Positions 17,013 to 25,708 of a DNA stretch of 42,928 nucleotides are shown in pieces. The DNA is from DASTPP01 sp035762175. Its GTDB lineage: Bacteria; Myxococcota_A; Polyangia; Polyangiales; Polyangiaceae. The DNA lies in assembly GCA_035762175.1 (NCBI GenBank), contig DASTPP010000219.1, positions 1 to 42,928 on the forward strand, given 5' to 3'. The notes under the pieces are model-generated. The model saw only the letters and a list, made by a program, of their open reading frames with translations. It was not told the DNA's origin and made no database searches. Position numbers and translations under genes: made by a program. Each line of letters starts with the position of its first letter. Position 1 is the stretch's first letter.

Positions 17013-17162
17013 TTAGTGCCGCAGCGTGAACATACTCGCTTCGAGGTCATTCTTGCGCACCTTCGCACTCTGAAAGGCCCGGCCCGACCGGCTCGCCGCG
17101 AGCGTCGTGTCGTCGCCGGCCCGCAGCGACAGCGAACCGACCGCGTCCATCGTCAGGCCCAT
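17013..17162 (-). CDS. Possible small protein, 49 aa, unknown
   Basis: ATG 17162 follows a GGGAG by eleven bases and opens MGLTMDAVGSLSLRAGDDTT, ending EASMFTLRH. The frame also stays open upstream to GTG 17180 and beyond. Composition is balanced and less GC-rich than surrounding noncoding frames. I recognise no family. It may be a real short gene upstream of the RCC1 lipoprotein, or the tail of a larger lost gene. Confidence 0.35.
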   Translation of the reverse strand: MGLTMDAVGSLSLRAGDDTTLAASRSGRAFQSAKVRKNDLEASMFTLRH

Positions 17163-17202
17163 GGTCGCGAATTCTCCCACAATAGACGCGTCGCGGGAGG
17201 TG

Positions 17203-17430
17203 TCAGTCGTGCCCTTCTTTGAAGAAGGCGCGCCCGAAGGGGCTCTCGAACGTGGCCCAGCCGAGGCCGTAGCCGAGCGCGATGGGCGCGTACGCGCCGG
17301 TCGTCTCGGGCGCGAGCGTCGGGAGCTCGCAGGCGGTGACGTTCAACGCGGAGCAGAGGGCCAGCGGCAGGAGCGGGCGGCGCACGGGAGGCGCCTTCGC
17401 GCGAGGGCCGGCCGTTCGTTCGTCGTTCAC
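17203..17430 (-). pseudogene. Fragment of a beta-lactamase-family serine hydrolase
   Basis: A 75-codon ORF starts at GTG 17430. Its last 40 residues, ELPTLAPETTGAYAPIALGY followed by GLGWATFESPFGRAFFKEGHD, match the late part of PF00144-type serine hydrolases, where YGLGWG...PFGRAFFKEGHDDG is conserved. The stop falls in the middle of GHDDG. The catalytic SxxK and YxN parts are absent. The first 35 residues resemble a weak lipoprotein signal (LLPLALCSALNVTAC), possibly by chance. It is a remnant rather than an active enzyme. Confidence 0.7.
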
Positions 17431-17532
17431 GCCGCCTCGGGCCGGCTCGCCGCCCCCCGCGAAGGCGGCGCATGCCGTGAGCGTAGCCGGAACACGCTCC
17501 GCCCGCCGCCCCGGGCGCGCTACGCTCGGCGG

Positions 17533-18405
17533 ATGCCGACCGTGCGCAGAGTTGCCGACGTCCTCGAGCTCCGGCGCGAGTACGACGACTTTCTCGTCGA
17601 CCTCTGGGGCGTCGTCCACGACGGCGAGCGGCTCTTCGCGGGCGCGCGCGCGACCCTCGAGGCGCTCGCCGAGAGCGGCGCGCGCGTCCTCTTTCTGACG
17701 AACTCGTCGCGCCTCGGCCCGCGCGTCGCCGAGAGCCTCGTCGCGATGGGCCTGCGCCGCGAGATGTTCGTCGACGTCGTCTCGTCCGGCGACGTCACCC
17801 GCGCCGCGCTCGCCGCCCGCGACCCGCGCCCGTTCGGCGCGTCTCCCGACGCCGCGCGCGTGCTCCACGTCGGCCGCGCCTCGTTCGTGCCGTGGCTCTT
17901 CGAGCTCGGCCTCGCCTTCGTCCGCGAGCCGCAGCGCGCGAACCTCGTCGTCGCCACCGGCACCGTCGCCGGCGAGGCCGAGCTCGACGGCCTCCGTCGC
18001 ACGCTCGCGCCGCTGGCCGAGCGGGGCACGCCGCTCGTGTGCACCAACCCCGACCGGCTCATTCCGTCGAGCGCCGGCCTCACGCTCGGCCCGGGCGCGG
18101 TCGCGCACGCCTACGCGTCGCTCGGCGGCCCGACCTTTCTCTACGGCAAGCCGCACCCGCCGATCTACCGCGCCGCGCTCGCGCGCCTCGGCCGCCCGGC
18201 GGCCGGCGTCGTCGCCGTCGGCGACACGATCGAGACCGACATCGCCGGCGCCCGCCGGGCGTCGCTGGCGTCGGTGCTCGTGACGACGGGGGTGCACGCC
18301 GCCGAGCTCGGCGAGGCCCCGGGCGACGCCGCCCTCGCCGCGGCCTTTGCCGCCCACGGCGCCGCCCCCGACGCGGTCGTCGCGTACTTCGGCCGGCGCG
18401 CTTGA
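17533..18405 (+). CDS. HAD-superfamily class IIA hydrolase (TIGR01459-like)
   Basis: The 290-residue protein begins at ATG 17533. Motif I is FLVDLWGVVHDG, motif II is LFLTNSSR, and the Lys of motif III and the Asp of motif IV lie in YGKPHPPIY and VAVGDTIETDIAGAR. The DLWGVxHDG form and the length match the TIGR01459 group of subclass IIA HAD phosphatases, related to NagD. They dephosphorylate small phosphometabolites; the substrate is not known. The acid/base Asp (DxD) of motif I is replaced by Trp in this group. Confidence 0.87.
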   Translation: MPTVRRVADVLELRREYDDFLVDLWGVVHDGERLFAGARATLEALAESGARVLFLTNSSRLGPRVAESLVAMGLRREMFVDVVSSGDVTRAALAARDPRPFGASPDAARVLHVGRASFVPWLFELGLAFVREPQRANLVVATGTVAGEAELDGLRRTLAPLAERGTPLVCTNPDRLIPSSAGLTLGPGAVAHAYASLGGPTFLYGKPHPPIYRAALARLGRPAAGVVAVGDTIETDIAGARRASLASVLVTTGVHAAELGEAPGDAALAAAFAAHGAAPDAVVAYFGRRA

Positions 18406-18511
18406 GCCCCGCCGTACCCCGGCGCGGGCAGGACGACGCTGCCCAGCGCATTGTTTCGGCTCACGCGCCAGCCCGACGGCAGCTTCTTGCGCCGCCCGAC
18501 CGGCGCCGCGC

Positions 18512-19744
18512 TCAGGCGTCGAGCTCGACCGGGCTCGCCCGCCCATCGGCGTCGATGCGGATTGCGTGCACGCCCCGCGGTCGGCTGAGCTCGACCACCA
18601 CGACCGCCTGCCGACCGCGCGCGTAAACCCCCCGCAGAGAGAGGTCCGCGCGGCCGTCGGCGCGCGCGATCGGCTCGTCGGGCTGCCGGTCGAGCGCCCC
18701 GATCGGGCCGAGCCGGGCCATGAGCTCCGGGCGATCGGGCCAGACGCTGAGCACGCGGTCGCCCAGGAGGTTGATGGACGAGCCGACCCGGTGCACCCCC
18801 GGGATGGGGGGGCAGCGTACGACCCGCGGCGGCCCGCCCGCCGGCGCTTCGAGGACGGCGACTTGCCCCTCTTCGATCGCGGGGTCGTTGGGTGAAGGCA
18901 GGTCTCGGACCCGCCACGCGACGCGGCCCGTGCGCCCGGCGTAGCTCACGTCGACGAAGACGTTCTCGGCGGCCTGAACCGACAGCGGCCCCCACCCCGC
19001 GGGACGCAGCGAGGTAGTCGCGATCGCGGTGCCGCGGGGGCTCGCGAACACGGCGGCGAGAAAGAGATCGTTGCCGGCGCCCCGCAGCTTGATGTGGCAC
19101 GGGTAATCGGGCGCCTCCAGCGCGACCTCTCCGAGCGCGACGGGCGGCCCGGGCGCGAGCCCCGCCGGGTCGACGCGCTGGGCGAAGAGCGCGCGGCGGC
19201 CCCCGGCCCTCCTCGACCAGAACAGCCACCCGCCGGCCATCGCGAGGACGTCGGCGGGGTAAGCGAGCTGCGGCGCGGGCGCGCGCCGTATGCGCCGGTC
19301 GGGCGTCGCGATCGTGATCGCGTGGCCGCCGTGCTCCCGCTCCGCCACGACCACCGTGCCGTCGGCGAACGCCTGCGCGGCGACCGCCTCGCCGAGGGCG
19401 ATCGGCCGCGGCCCGCGGCCGTCGACCCGGTGGAGCTGCGAGCGACTCCGGTCCGGCCCGACGACGAGCACGTGCGGGTCGACCGCCCCGGCCTCTTCGG
19501 CGAGCAGCCAGCACGACTGCAACCCGCCCGTGCCGCCGAGGTCGTCGGCGTCGACCAAGCCGAGGCCAGGGACGTTGCGCACCGACGCGCGCGACAGCGG
19601 CCCGGCCGGCCCGTCGCCGAACAGGCACAGCTGCTGCGCCGACGGGAACAGCAGCGCGAGCCTTCCGGACGGCTCCGGCAGGTCGATGGGGTGCTCGAGG
19701 GGCGATTCGAGGAGCGCGGACGAGTCCTTCCCAACGCAGATCAT
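18512..19744 (-). CDS. Predicted propeller protein, 410 aa, unknown role
   Basis: Starting at ATG 19744 (MICVGKDSSALLESPLEHPI), it lacks a signal peptide. Repeating strands such as GTVVVAEREHGGHAITIAT, GGWLFWSRRAGGRRALFAQR and RVLSVWPDRPELMARLG suggest a beta propeller similar to myxobacterial hypothetical proteins. It is last in a run of five minus-strand genes that starts with a TPR/PEGA protein and a Ser/Thr kinase. It may be a phosphorylation target or effector of that kinase; this rests only on gene order. Confidence 0.65.
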   Translation of the reverse strand: MICVGKDSSALLESPLEHPIDLPEPSGRLALLFPSAQQLCLFGDGPAGPLSRASVRNVPGLGLVDADDLGGTGGLQSCWLLAEEAGAVDPHVLVVGPDRSRSQLHRVDGRGPRPIALGEAVAAQAFADGTVVVAEREHGGHAITIATPDRRIRRAPAPQLAYPADVLAMAGGWLFWSRRAGGRRALFAQRVDPAGLAPGPPVALGEVALEAPDYPCHIKLRGAGNDLFLAAVFASPRGTAIATTSLRPAGWGPLSVQAAENVFVDVSYAGRTGRVAWRVRDLPSPNDPAIEEGQVAVLEAPAGGPPRVVRCPPIPGVHRVGSSINLLGDRVLSVWPDRPELMARLGPIGALDRQPDEPIARADGRADLSLRGVYARGRQAVVVVELSRPRGVHAIRIDADGRASPVELDA

Positions 19745-19787
19745 CGGCCTAACCTTCGCGCGCGGCGCCCCTCCGCGCAATCGCCGC

Positions 19788-20369
19788 TCAGCGCCCGTCA
19801 CCCGCCGCGAGCGTCTGGTCGCACCCCCCGCCGCGTACCGTCAGCGCGCCGTCGGCGAAGCGTACGTCGACGCCGTCGCCCGCGACGGTCTGCACTTCGG
19901 CGAGCAGCCGACCGGTGTCGAGGTCCCAGAGGCGGTGGGCGGCCGTGCTCACGCCTTCGAAGCACGTCGTCGGCCAGCTCCGCTCGCGCCGCGCCGCCTC
20001 GCTCAGGCTGCTGCGGTAGACCTCTTCGACCTGATACAGAACGCTGCCGGCGACCTTGATCGAGCTCGACAACCCGCCCGTGCAGTTGCCCGGCCACGAA
20101 CCGACCCGGCCGTCGTAGCGCTTCGCCGCCGCATGCCCGCGGGCGCGCCGCACCGCCGCGCGGAACGCCGCCGGGCGCTCGTTCCACGGCCCGTCGGCCC
20201 GTGTGCCCGAGCCACTCGGCGCCGGCGCCTCATGCCCCGACGTGCTCGACGGCACCGGTTCTGGCGACCCCTGCGGCCCCGGCGCCGGCGTCGTCGCGGA
20301 CGCGGACGCCGCCGGGCCGCCCGGCGCGGGCGCGTCGTCTCGTACGGGAGCGCGCCGGCATCCGGTCAC
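19788..20369 (-). CDS. Hypothetical protein, 193 aa, probable former lipoprotein
   Basis: GTG 20369 gives MTGCRRAPVRDDAPAPGGPA, then a Pro/Ser/Gly linker and a C-terminal domain (about 75-193) with SWPGNCTGG, TTCFEGV and GGCDQTLA, four Cys in all. I know no family. Just upstream in another frame the DNA reads ARLTACSGGKKSGR before a stop, which is a typical lipobox sequence. This suggests that a frameshift separated the lipoprotein signal from the mature domain. It lies between two kinase-cluster genes. Confidence 0.55.
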   Translation of the reverse strand: MTGCRRAPVRDDAPAPGGPAASASATTPAPGPQGSPEPVPSSTSGHEAPAPSGSGTRADGPWNERPAAFRAAVRRARGHAAAKRYDGRVGSWPGNCTGGLSSSIKVAGSVLYQVEEVYRSSLSEAARRERSWPTTCFEGVSTAAHRLWDLDTGRLLAEVQTVAGDGVDVRFADGALTVRGGGCDQTLAAGDGR

Positions 20370-20476
20370 CGCCCCGACTTCTTGCCGCCCGAGCAAGCCG
20401 TCAGCCGCGCCGCGCCCGCGCCCACCCGTCTCGACGCGCTCGCCCCGCCCCGCGACGCCGAAGCGCCCGGCGAGGC

Positions 20477-21475
20477 TCAGCGGCCGGGGCGCACGATGGC
20501 CGTGGACACCTGGTCGCGGCTCGTTCTCAAGAGGAAGCGCGCGAGCTCGCCCCGCTCGGGGTGGGCCATGCGGAACGTCAGCACGCCCGCGGGCAGGTTC
20601 AACCCGATGGCGAGGCCGAGGTCGTCGGTCTGCACGGCGCTCGGGCTCGGCACCGGGCCGACGCCGTAAAAGATGCGCGCCGCGGGGTCGCCGCCTTCGA
20701 GCTCGAAGGTCACCCCCGGGCTCGGCTCGCCGCGGCAGTCGCGGGCCAGCAGGACGGCGCCGGCACGATCGGGCTCGAGCGTGATGCCGAGCACGGGGGC
20801 GTTCTCGAAGAGTTGCCCCGCCCGGCCCATGGCGACCAGCTCTTCGACGTCTTCGACCAGCGGCGGGTGGAAGAGCAAGAGGAGCGTGTCGCGCTCGGGC
20901 GCCTCGGCGCGGAAGTACCCCCCGAAGCCGATGGTGCCGACGGCCGAGGCGGTCGGGACCTGCGCTTCGATCCGGCCGTTGTCGTCGCCGCGGATGGCGG
21001 GCGCCAGCGGCTGACTGCACAGCAAATCGGCGCTCGCGCACGCCACGAGCGAGACGCCGGTGACGGGGGCGGCGGACGCGAGGTCGACGAAGCGGAAGGC
21101 GACCCGGACCTGCTCCGGGGGCTCGGCCCCCTCGCCCCCGGGCCGCTCGAGGCACGACCAGTCTTCGCCCTTCGCGGCGGTCTCGGTCGGGCGGCAAGCC
21201 CCGTCGCGGCAGACCGAGCCGGCGAACCGTTCGCCCTTCGTCTTGCAATCGGCGTCGGTGCTGCACCCCTCGACGAACCCGCCGACGGCGAGGCTGCAGC
21301 CGGAGCCGGCGAGGGCCGCGGAGGCGGCGAGGGTCGCGAGGAGAGCGAACGTCGGGCGGCGGGGCGCGGGGGCGCGCCGGGCCCGGCGGCGGACGGCGCC
21401 AATAGGTGCGGAGGCGCGGCGAGCCCGACGGCCGGCGGCGACGGGGGGGGCGCTCGAGAGGGCGTGAGAGCTCAT
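20477..21475 (-). CDS. Lipoprotein with DADC Cys motif, 332 aa
   Basis: The ATG overlaps the kinase stop codon (ATGA), so the two are coupled. After a 40-residue Arg/Ala-rich extension comes a hydrophobic stretch and a lipobox (ALAGSGC). The mature part opens with CSTDADCKTKGERFAGSVCR, a small Cys cluster common in myxobacterial surface proteins. Later segments resemble carboxypeptidase-regulatory-like folds (RVAFRFVDLASAAPVTGVSL, PSPGVTFELEGGD). It is probably an envelope protein working with the kinase. An internal Met may be the true start, since the extension is long for a signal. Confidence 0.75.
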   Translation of the reverse strand: MSSHALSSAPPVAAGRRARRASAPIGAVRRRARRAPAPRRPTFALLATLAASAALAGSGCSLAVGGFVEGCSTDADCKTKGERFAGSVCRDGACRPTETAAKGEDWSCLERPGGEGAEPPEQVRVAFRFVDLASAAPVTGVSLVACASADLLCSQPLAPAIRGDDNGRIEAQVPTASAVGTIGFGGYFRAEAPERDTLLLLFHPPLVEDVEELVAMGRAGQLFENAPVLGITLEPDRAGAVLLARDCRGEPSPGVTFELEGGDPAARIFYGVGPVPSPSAVQTDDLGLAIGLNLPAGVLTFRMAHPERGELARFLLRTSRDQVSTAIVRPGR

Positions 21476-23175
21476 GGCACGGTCGAATAAGGGGACGATT
21501 TGTCGATCGGGGGGGGCACGCGTTTGGCGGGGGGTGCGGCCTCGAGCAGGCGCGCGCCGGCGGGGTCGGGGCGGTCGGCCTTGGCCCCGGTGGGGCGCGG
21601 GGGCGAGGCCGCGGCGGCGCCCGCGCGCGACAGGACCACCTCGATCGCCACGTCGTGCTCGAGCGACACCCGCTGCGCCAGGGCCTGGTGTCCGGGCGCT
21701 TCGAGCCGCAGCTCGTGCTCACCCCCGCGCGGCAGGATGGCCGTCAACGGCGCGTCGCCGAGCGGGCGGGCGTCGAGGTAGACCTGGGCCCGGGCTGGGC
21801 GCGAGAAGACGCGCAGCTCGACCGAAGTCTGGGCCCCCGGCGGCGCGGGCGAGGAGGGGGCCGTGGCGGCGGCCTCCGTCGGCGGCGGGGGCGCTCGGCC
21901 GCCGAGGCGGCTCGTCCCGAAAGCGGCGAGCGCGATCGCCGCCACGCCCGCGGGCCCGGCGATGCGCAAGAAGAGCCGCCGGCCTCCGGCCGACCCGGTC
22001 GAAGCCACGGCCCCCGGCGCGCCCGTCGTGTACGAGCCCGGCGGCGGCGCCGAGTGCGGCACCCGCGGGAAGCCCGACGGGGGCGCCGCGAGCGCTTCGT
22101 GCGCCGCCGGAGCGAACGCGCCGCCGGCCCACGCGGCCGCGGCGATCGGCTCGCGCGCCGGGGCGCCCCCCTCCCCCGCGGGCGCCCTCGCGAGTTGCTG
22201 CTCGATCAGCCGCCGCAGGGCTTCGCGCTCGTCGCGAAAGAGGCCGGCGGCGAGCGCGCCGAGCTCGGCCGGGGTGGCCCCGAGGTGCCGGGCGGCGATC
22301 GCGGCCTCGAGCTCGGCGTGCATCTCCCGCGCGCTCGGGTAGCGACGATCGGGCTCGAAGGCGAGCGCCCGCTCGCACACCCGCGCCAGCTCGGCGGGCG
22401 CGTCGGGCCGGGCCTCGCCGAGCGGGGGGATCTGCCCCCGCAGGAGCCGCTGCAAGATCACCACGTCCTCGAGGCCGGGCCACATGCGCCGGCCGGCGAC
22501 GAGCTCCCAAAGGAGCACGCCCACGGCGAAGAGGTCGGCCCGCCGGTCGATCTCGCGGCCGAGCACCTGCTCGGGCGCCATGTAGCGCACGGTGCCCTTG
22601 AGCGTGCCGGCGCGGCTGACGTGCGACGCGCGCAGCGCCTTGGCGATGCCAAAGTCGAGGACTTTGGTCTGGCCCTCGTAGGTGACGAACACGTTGCGCG
22701 GCGAGACGTCGCGGTGCACGACGCCGAGGGGGGTGCCGTCGTAGTCGCGCAGCTCGTGCGCGTAGTGCAGCCCGAGCAGCGCGTCCGAGAGCGCGCGCAG
22801 CAGGCAGGGCAGCGAGCGGTCGTCGGCGGGCGCGCGCCGCAGCAGCCGGTCGAGCGACTGGCCCTCGAGGTACTCCATCACGAGGTGGGGCCGGTCGCCC
22901 TCTTCGCCCACCTCGAACGTTTGCACGACGTTGGGGTGGTTGAGCCGCGCGGCGAGCTGCGCCTCGCTCAAGAACATGCCGAGCGCGTCGGGCTCGTCGG
23001 CGAGGTCACGCTTGAGCCGCTTGATGACCGAGAGCTTGACGAACTTCGAGGGGCCGCGCGCGAGCGCCAGGTACACGTCGGCCATGCCGCCCTGGCCGAG
23101 CTCGGCCAGGAGCCGGTACTTGCCGAGCGACTCGGCGGCGAGGGGCGCCGGCACGGAGCTGAGCGGCGTGGTCAT
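21472..23175 (-). CDS. Ser/Thr protein kinase with TM helix and PEGA domain
   Basis: The 567-residue protein has a complete Hanks-type kinase domain at about 19-290: glycine loop ELGQGGMADVY, Lys52 in VIKRL, catalytic HRDVSPRN (Asp156), DFG at 174-176 and APE at 200-202. A membrane helix lies near 400-418. The outer part carries a PEGA domain (VELRVFSRPARAQVYLDARP). PEGA modules bind cell-surface or cell-wall ligands, so this is a receptor-like kinase. The HRDVSPRN form is typical of myxobacterial kinases. It follows the TPR/PEGA gene by 22 bp and overlaps the next lipoprotein gene. Confidence 0.95.
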   Translation of the reverse strand: MTTPLSSVPAPLAAESLGKYRLLAELGQGGMADVYLALARGPSKFVKLSVIKRLKRDLADEPDALGMFLSEAQLAARLNHPNVVQTFEVGEEGDRPHLVMEYLEGQSLDRLLRRAPADDRSLPCLLRALSDALLGLHYAHELRDYDGTPLGVVHRDVSPRNVFVTYEGQTKVLDFGIAKALRASHVSRAGTLKGTVRYMAPEQVLGREIDRRADLFAVGVLLWELVAGRRMWPGLEDVVILQRLLRGQIPPLGEARPDAPAELARVCERALAFEPDRRYPSAREMHAELEAAIAARHLGATPAELGALAAGLFRDEREALRRLIEQQLARAPAGEGGAPAREPIAAAAWAGGAFAPAAHEALAAPPSGFPRVPHSAPPPGSYTTGAPGAVASTGSAGGRRLFLRIAGPAGVAAIALAAFGTSRLGGRAPPPPTEAAATAPSSPAPPGAQTSVELRVFSRPARAQVYLDARPLGDAPLTAILPRGGEHELRLEAPGHQALAQRVSLEHDVAIEVVLSRAGAAAASPPRPTGAKADRPDPAGARLLEAAPPAKRVPPPIDKSSPYSTVP

Positions 23176-23197
23176 GGCGGTCGGGCCGGCGCGCCGC

Positions 23198-24205
23198 TCA
23201 GAAACGGCCCCCCACCACCAGCCCCCCGGGGCCCGGGTGCCACGCCGCCGCCCGGGCCGGCGCGCGCGACGTGAGCGCGACGACGAGCGTGACGCCGGCG
23301 GTGACGAGCGCCGCGCCCGCGAGCAGGTCGGTCGCGAGCGCCCAGTTCTCGGCGCCCCGCCGCTGCTCGTCGTACGAGGGGCCGACCGGCGCGCTCGCGG
23401 CCTGGTCGCGGGCGTCGGAGGCGTGCGCGTACGTCACCGCGCCCGTCACCGCCGCCCCCGCCGCCAGCAGGCCCGCCGCGCCGAAGCCCAGCCAGAGCGG
23501 CGGGCCCGGCGCGGGCCCGGCGGGCGGGGCGGCCGGCGCGGCGGGGCCGGCGGCGCTCGGGGCGGGCGCGGCCGGGGCGGGCGCGGCCGGGGCCGGGGCG
23601 GGCGCGGGCCCCTGCTTGGTCAGCACGATCTCGACGACGCGCGTCTCGGCCCCGACGACCTCGAGCGTGGCGCGGAAGGTCTCGTAGTGCGGCTTGACGG
23701 CGCTCAGGCGGCGCCGCCCGGCGTTCGCCAGCAGCGGCTCGGCCAGGGGCGTCGTGCCGATCAGCTCGTCGTCGAGAAAGATCTCGACGTTGGGCTCTTC
23801 GCACCGCACCTCGAGGCGTGCGATGCGCTTGCGCAGCTCGTCGAGCTCGCGCCGCACCTCTTCGGCGCGCGCGCGGGGCACCCGCCGGCCCCCCTCCTGG
23901 AGGTAGAGCTCGAAGTGCCGCTGCGCCTCGACGTAATTCTGCATTTGGCGGTACACGCGCGCCAGGTTGAAGAGAACCTGATACGCCGGCACGAGCCCGT
24001 ACGCCCGGCGGAACTCGGCGAGCGACGCCGGGTAGTCGCCCTCTTCGTAGAGCCTCACGCCGCGGTTGTAGCGATCGTTCGCCTCGGCCGTCGTGGCGCG
24101 ATCGCCGTCGGCGCCGGGCGCCGCCGCGGCCCGCGCCGGCACGAGTGCCGACGCCGCCCCAAAAAGCACCAACGCGGCCGCGGAGGGCCGGTAAACCCGT
24201 GTCAC
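23198..24205 (-). CDS. TPR and PEGA-domain membrane protein
   Basis: From GTG 24205 the product has 335 residues. It has a signal peptide (AAALVLFGAASALVPARAAA), TPR helices at about 40-110 (NRGVRLYEEGDYPASLAEFR), a PEGA domain at about 130-195 (VRCEEPNVEIFLDDELIGTT), a Pro/Ala linker of about 40 residues and two C-terminal membrane helices. The layout is a periplasmic or surface adaptor anchored at its C-terminus. Together with the PEGA kinase it forms a likely signalling pair. The GTG lacks a strong ribosome-binding site. Confidence 0.85.
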   Translation of the reverse strand: MTRVYRPSAAALVLFGAASALVPARAAAAPGADGDRATTAEANDRYNRGVRLYEEGDYPASLAEFRRAYGLVPAYQVLFNLARVYRQMQNYVEAQRHFELYLQEGGRRVPRARAEEVRRELDELRKRIARLEVRCEEPNVEIFLDDELIGTTPLAEPLLANAGRRRLSAVKPHYETFRATLEVVGAETRVVEIVLTKQGPAPAPAPAAPAPAAPAPSAAGPAAPAAPPAGPAPGPPLWLGFGAAGLLAAGAAVTGAVTYAHASDARDQAASAPVGPSYDEQRRGAENWALATDLLAGAALVTAGVTLVVALTSRAPARAAAWHPGPGGLVVGGRF

Positions 24206-24641
24206 ACGGCACTTATACCCCAAGTTCGTCGGGCCCGGTCGGCCCCGCACCGCCTTCGCACCGGTCGCCCATCGCCGCGGTCGCGCCGCGGTCGCGCGCG
24301 CGGAAATGCGACAAAGCTGCGGTGTCACCGACGGGTTTGGGTAAACAAACCGGGCGCCCACCGAGGGCCGGGCGCCGGCCGAGGGGCCCGCCCCGCTCGC
24401 CGCAGACCGGGCGCCGGCCGAGGGGCCCGCCCCGCCGGGGGCCGAGCGCGGCGTTCAACGCTCGTGCCAGCCCCCCGGCCGGCGACGACCCCAGGGATGG
24501 TCCGCTGTCCCAATCGGGCGAGGCGGTTGCCAGGCCTGCGGTGGAATTCCAACAAATCACTCCTCGAACGCGCCCGCACCTGGACGGTGCGTCCCGCGTC
24601 GGGGTCCGGGGAGAAAAAACGACGAGGCGGCCAAAAATGGC
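24206..24641. other. Intergenic region with a 28-bp direct repeat
   Basis: No gene is evident. A 28-bp GC-rich direct repeat occurs at 24368-24395 and 24407-24434, 39 bp apart, beginning CCGGGCGCCGGCCGAGGGG. The region separates the divergently transcribed kinase cluster and dehydratase operon. Confidence 0.6.
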
Positions 24642-24671
24642 TTGTATACAGGCCCCTAGTTTTGTATACAA
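24642..24671 (+). promoter_or_regulatory. Twin TTGTATACA operators of the GntR regulator
   Basis: TTGTATACA occurs at 24642-24650 and again at 24662-24670, exactly 20 bp apart. The core TGTATACA is a perfect palindrome of the TNGTATACNA type bound by FCD-class GntR regulators. The second copy ends six bases before the dehydratase ATG at 24677. These are almost certainly operators for the FCD/GntR protein encoded as the second gene of the operon. Confidence 0.8.
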
Positions 24672-24676
24672 AAACC

Positions 24677-25708
24677 ATGGTTTCGCATACAGCCCAGCCC
24701 AACCGCTTGCGGCTCGAGCACATCGAGGAGGCGGCGCGGGTCATCGACCCGGTGTTCCGCGACACGCCGCAATTTCTGGCCGAGTCGCTGGGGGCCGAAC
24801 TCGGGGTGCGTCTGGTGTGCAAGGTCGAGACGGCGAACCCGCTGCGCTCGTTCAAAGGGCGCGGGGCCGACTACTTCGTGCACCGGCTGCGCGGCGCGGC
24901 GGCCGGGCCGCTCGTTTGCGCCTCGGCGGGCAACTTCGGCCAGGGCCTGGCGTACGCGGGGCGGCGGCGGGGGCTGCGGGTCGAGGTGTTCGCGGCCGAG
25001 GGGGCGAGCGAGTCAAAAGTCGAGCAGATGCTGCGCTTCGGCGCGCGGGTGCACCTGGTCGGCCGCGACTTCGACGAGGCGAAGGCGGCGGCGCGCGCGT
25101 ACGCGGCGCGGTCGGGCGCGCGCTTCGTCGAAGACGGGGCCGACGCGGCCATCGCCGAGGGGGCGGGCACGATCGGCCTCGAGCTCGGACGCTGGCCCGA
25201 GGCGTTCGACGCGGCGCTGGTGCCGCTCGGCAACGGGGCGCTGCTCGCCGGCGTGGCGCGGGCGCTGAAGGCGCGGCGGCCCGGGGTGCGGGTGGTGGGG
25301 GTGTGCGCGGCGGGGGCGCCGGCGATGGCGCACGCCTGGCAGACGGGCGAGCCGCGCGCGGCGGCGCGCGCCGAGACGGTGGCCGACGGCATCGCGGTGC
25401 GCGTGCCGGTGCCCGAGGCGGTCGACGACGTGCGCGCCCTGGCCGACGAGGTGGTGCTGGTCGAGGACGACGCGCTCGTGGCGGCGACGCGCCTGGCCTT
25501 CGACCACCTCGGCCTGCTGGTCGAGCCGGCGGGCGTCGCGGGCCTGGCCGCCCTGCTCGCCTACCCGGGCCGCTTCGCCGGCGCGCTCGTCGCCACGCCG
25601 CTCTGCGGCGGCCACGTCGCGCCGGCGCTGGCCCGGCGCTGGCTGTCCGAGCGGCCCCCCGCCTGGGCCGGCCGGGCCCGGGTCGAGGCGGGCGGGGTGC
25701 GGCCGTGA
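24677..25708 (+). CDS. PLP-dependent threonine/serine dehydratase-like enzyme
   Basis: The 343-residue protein matches fold-type II PLP enzymes. Lys60 in LRSFKGRGADYF is the Schiff-base lysine, ASAGNFGQGLAY binds the carboxylate side, and PLGNGALLAGVA is the glycine loop for the PLP phosphate. It resembles biosynthetic/catabolic threonine or serine dehydratases without the ACT domain. The substrate may be a beta-hydroxy amino acid. No ribosome-binding site fits before the ATG; the operator lies where it would be, so the mRNA may be leaderless. The stop overlaps the regulator's GTG (GTGA). Confidence 0.88.
   Translation: MVSHTAQPNRLRLEHIEEAARVIDPVFRDTPQFLAESLGAELGVRLVCKVETANPLRSFKGRGADYFVHRLRGAAAGPLVCASAGNFGQGLAYAGRRRGLRVEVFAAEGASESKVEQMLRFGARVHLVGRDFDEAKAAARAYAARSGARFVEDGADAAIAEGAGTIGLELGRWPEAFDAALVPLGNGALLAGVARALKARRPGVRVVGVCAAGAPAMAHAWQTGEPRAAARAETVADGIAVRVPVPEAVDDVRALADEVVLVEDDALVAATRLAFDHLGLLVEPAGVAGLAALLAYPGRFAGALVATPLCGGHVAPALARRWLSERPPAWAGRARVEAGGVRP

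Noticed and set aside
22931..25708. A 925-codon plus-strand ORF starting inside the kinase gene
   Set aside because: Only its last 343 residues are real (dehydratase from 24677); the rest is the complement of the kinase and PEGA genes.
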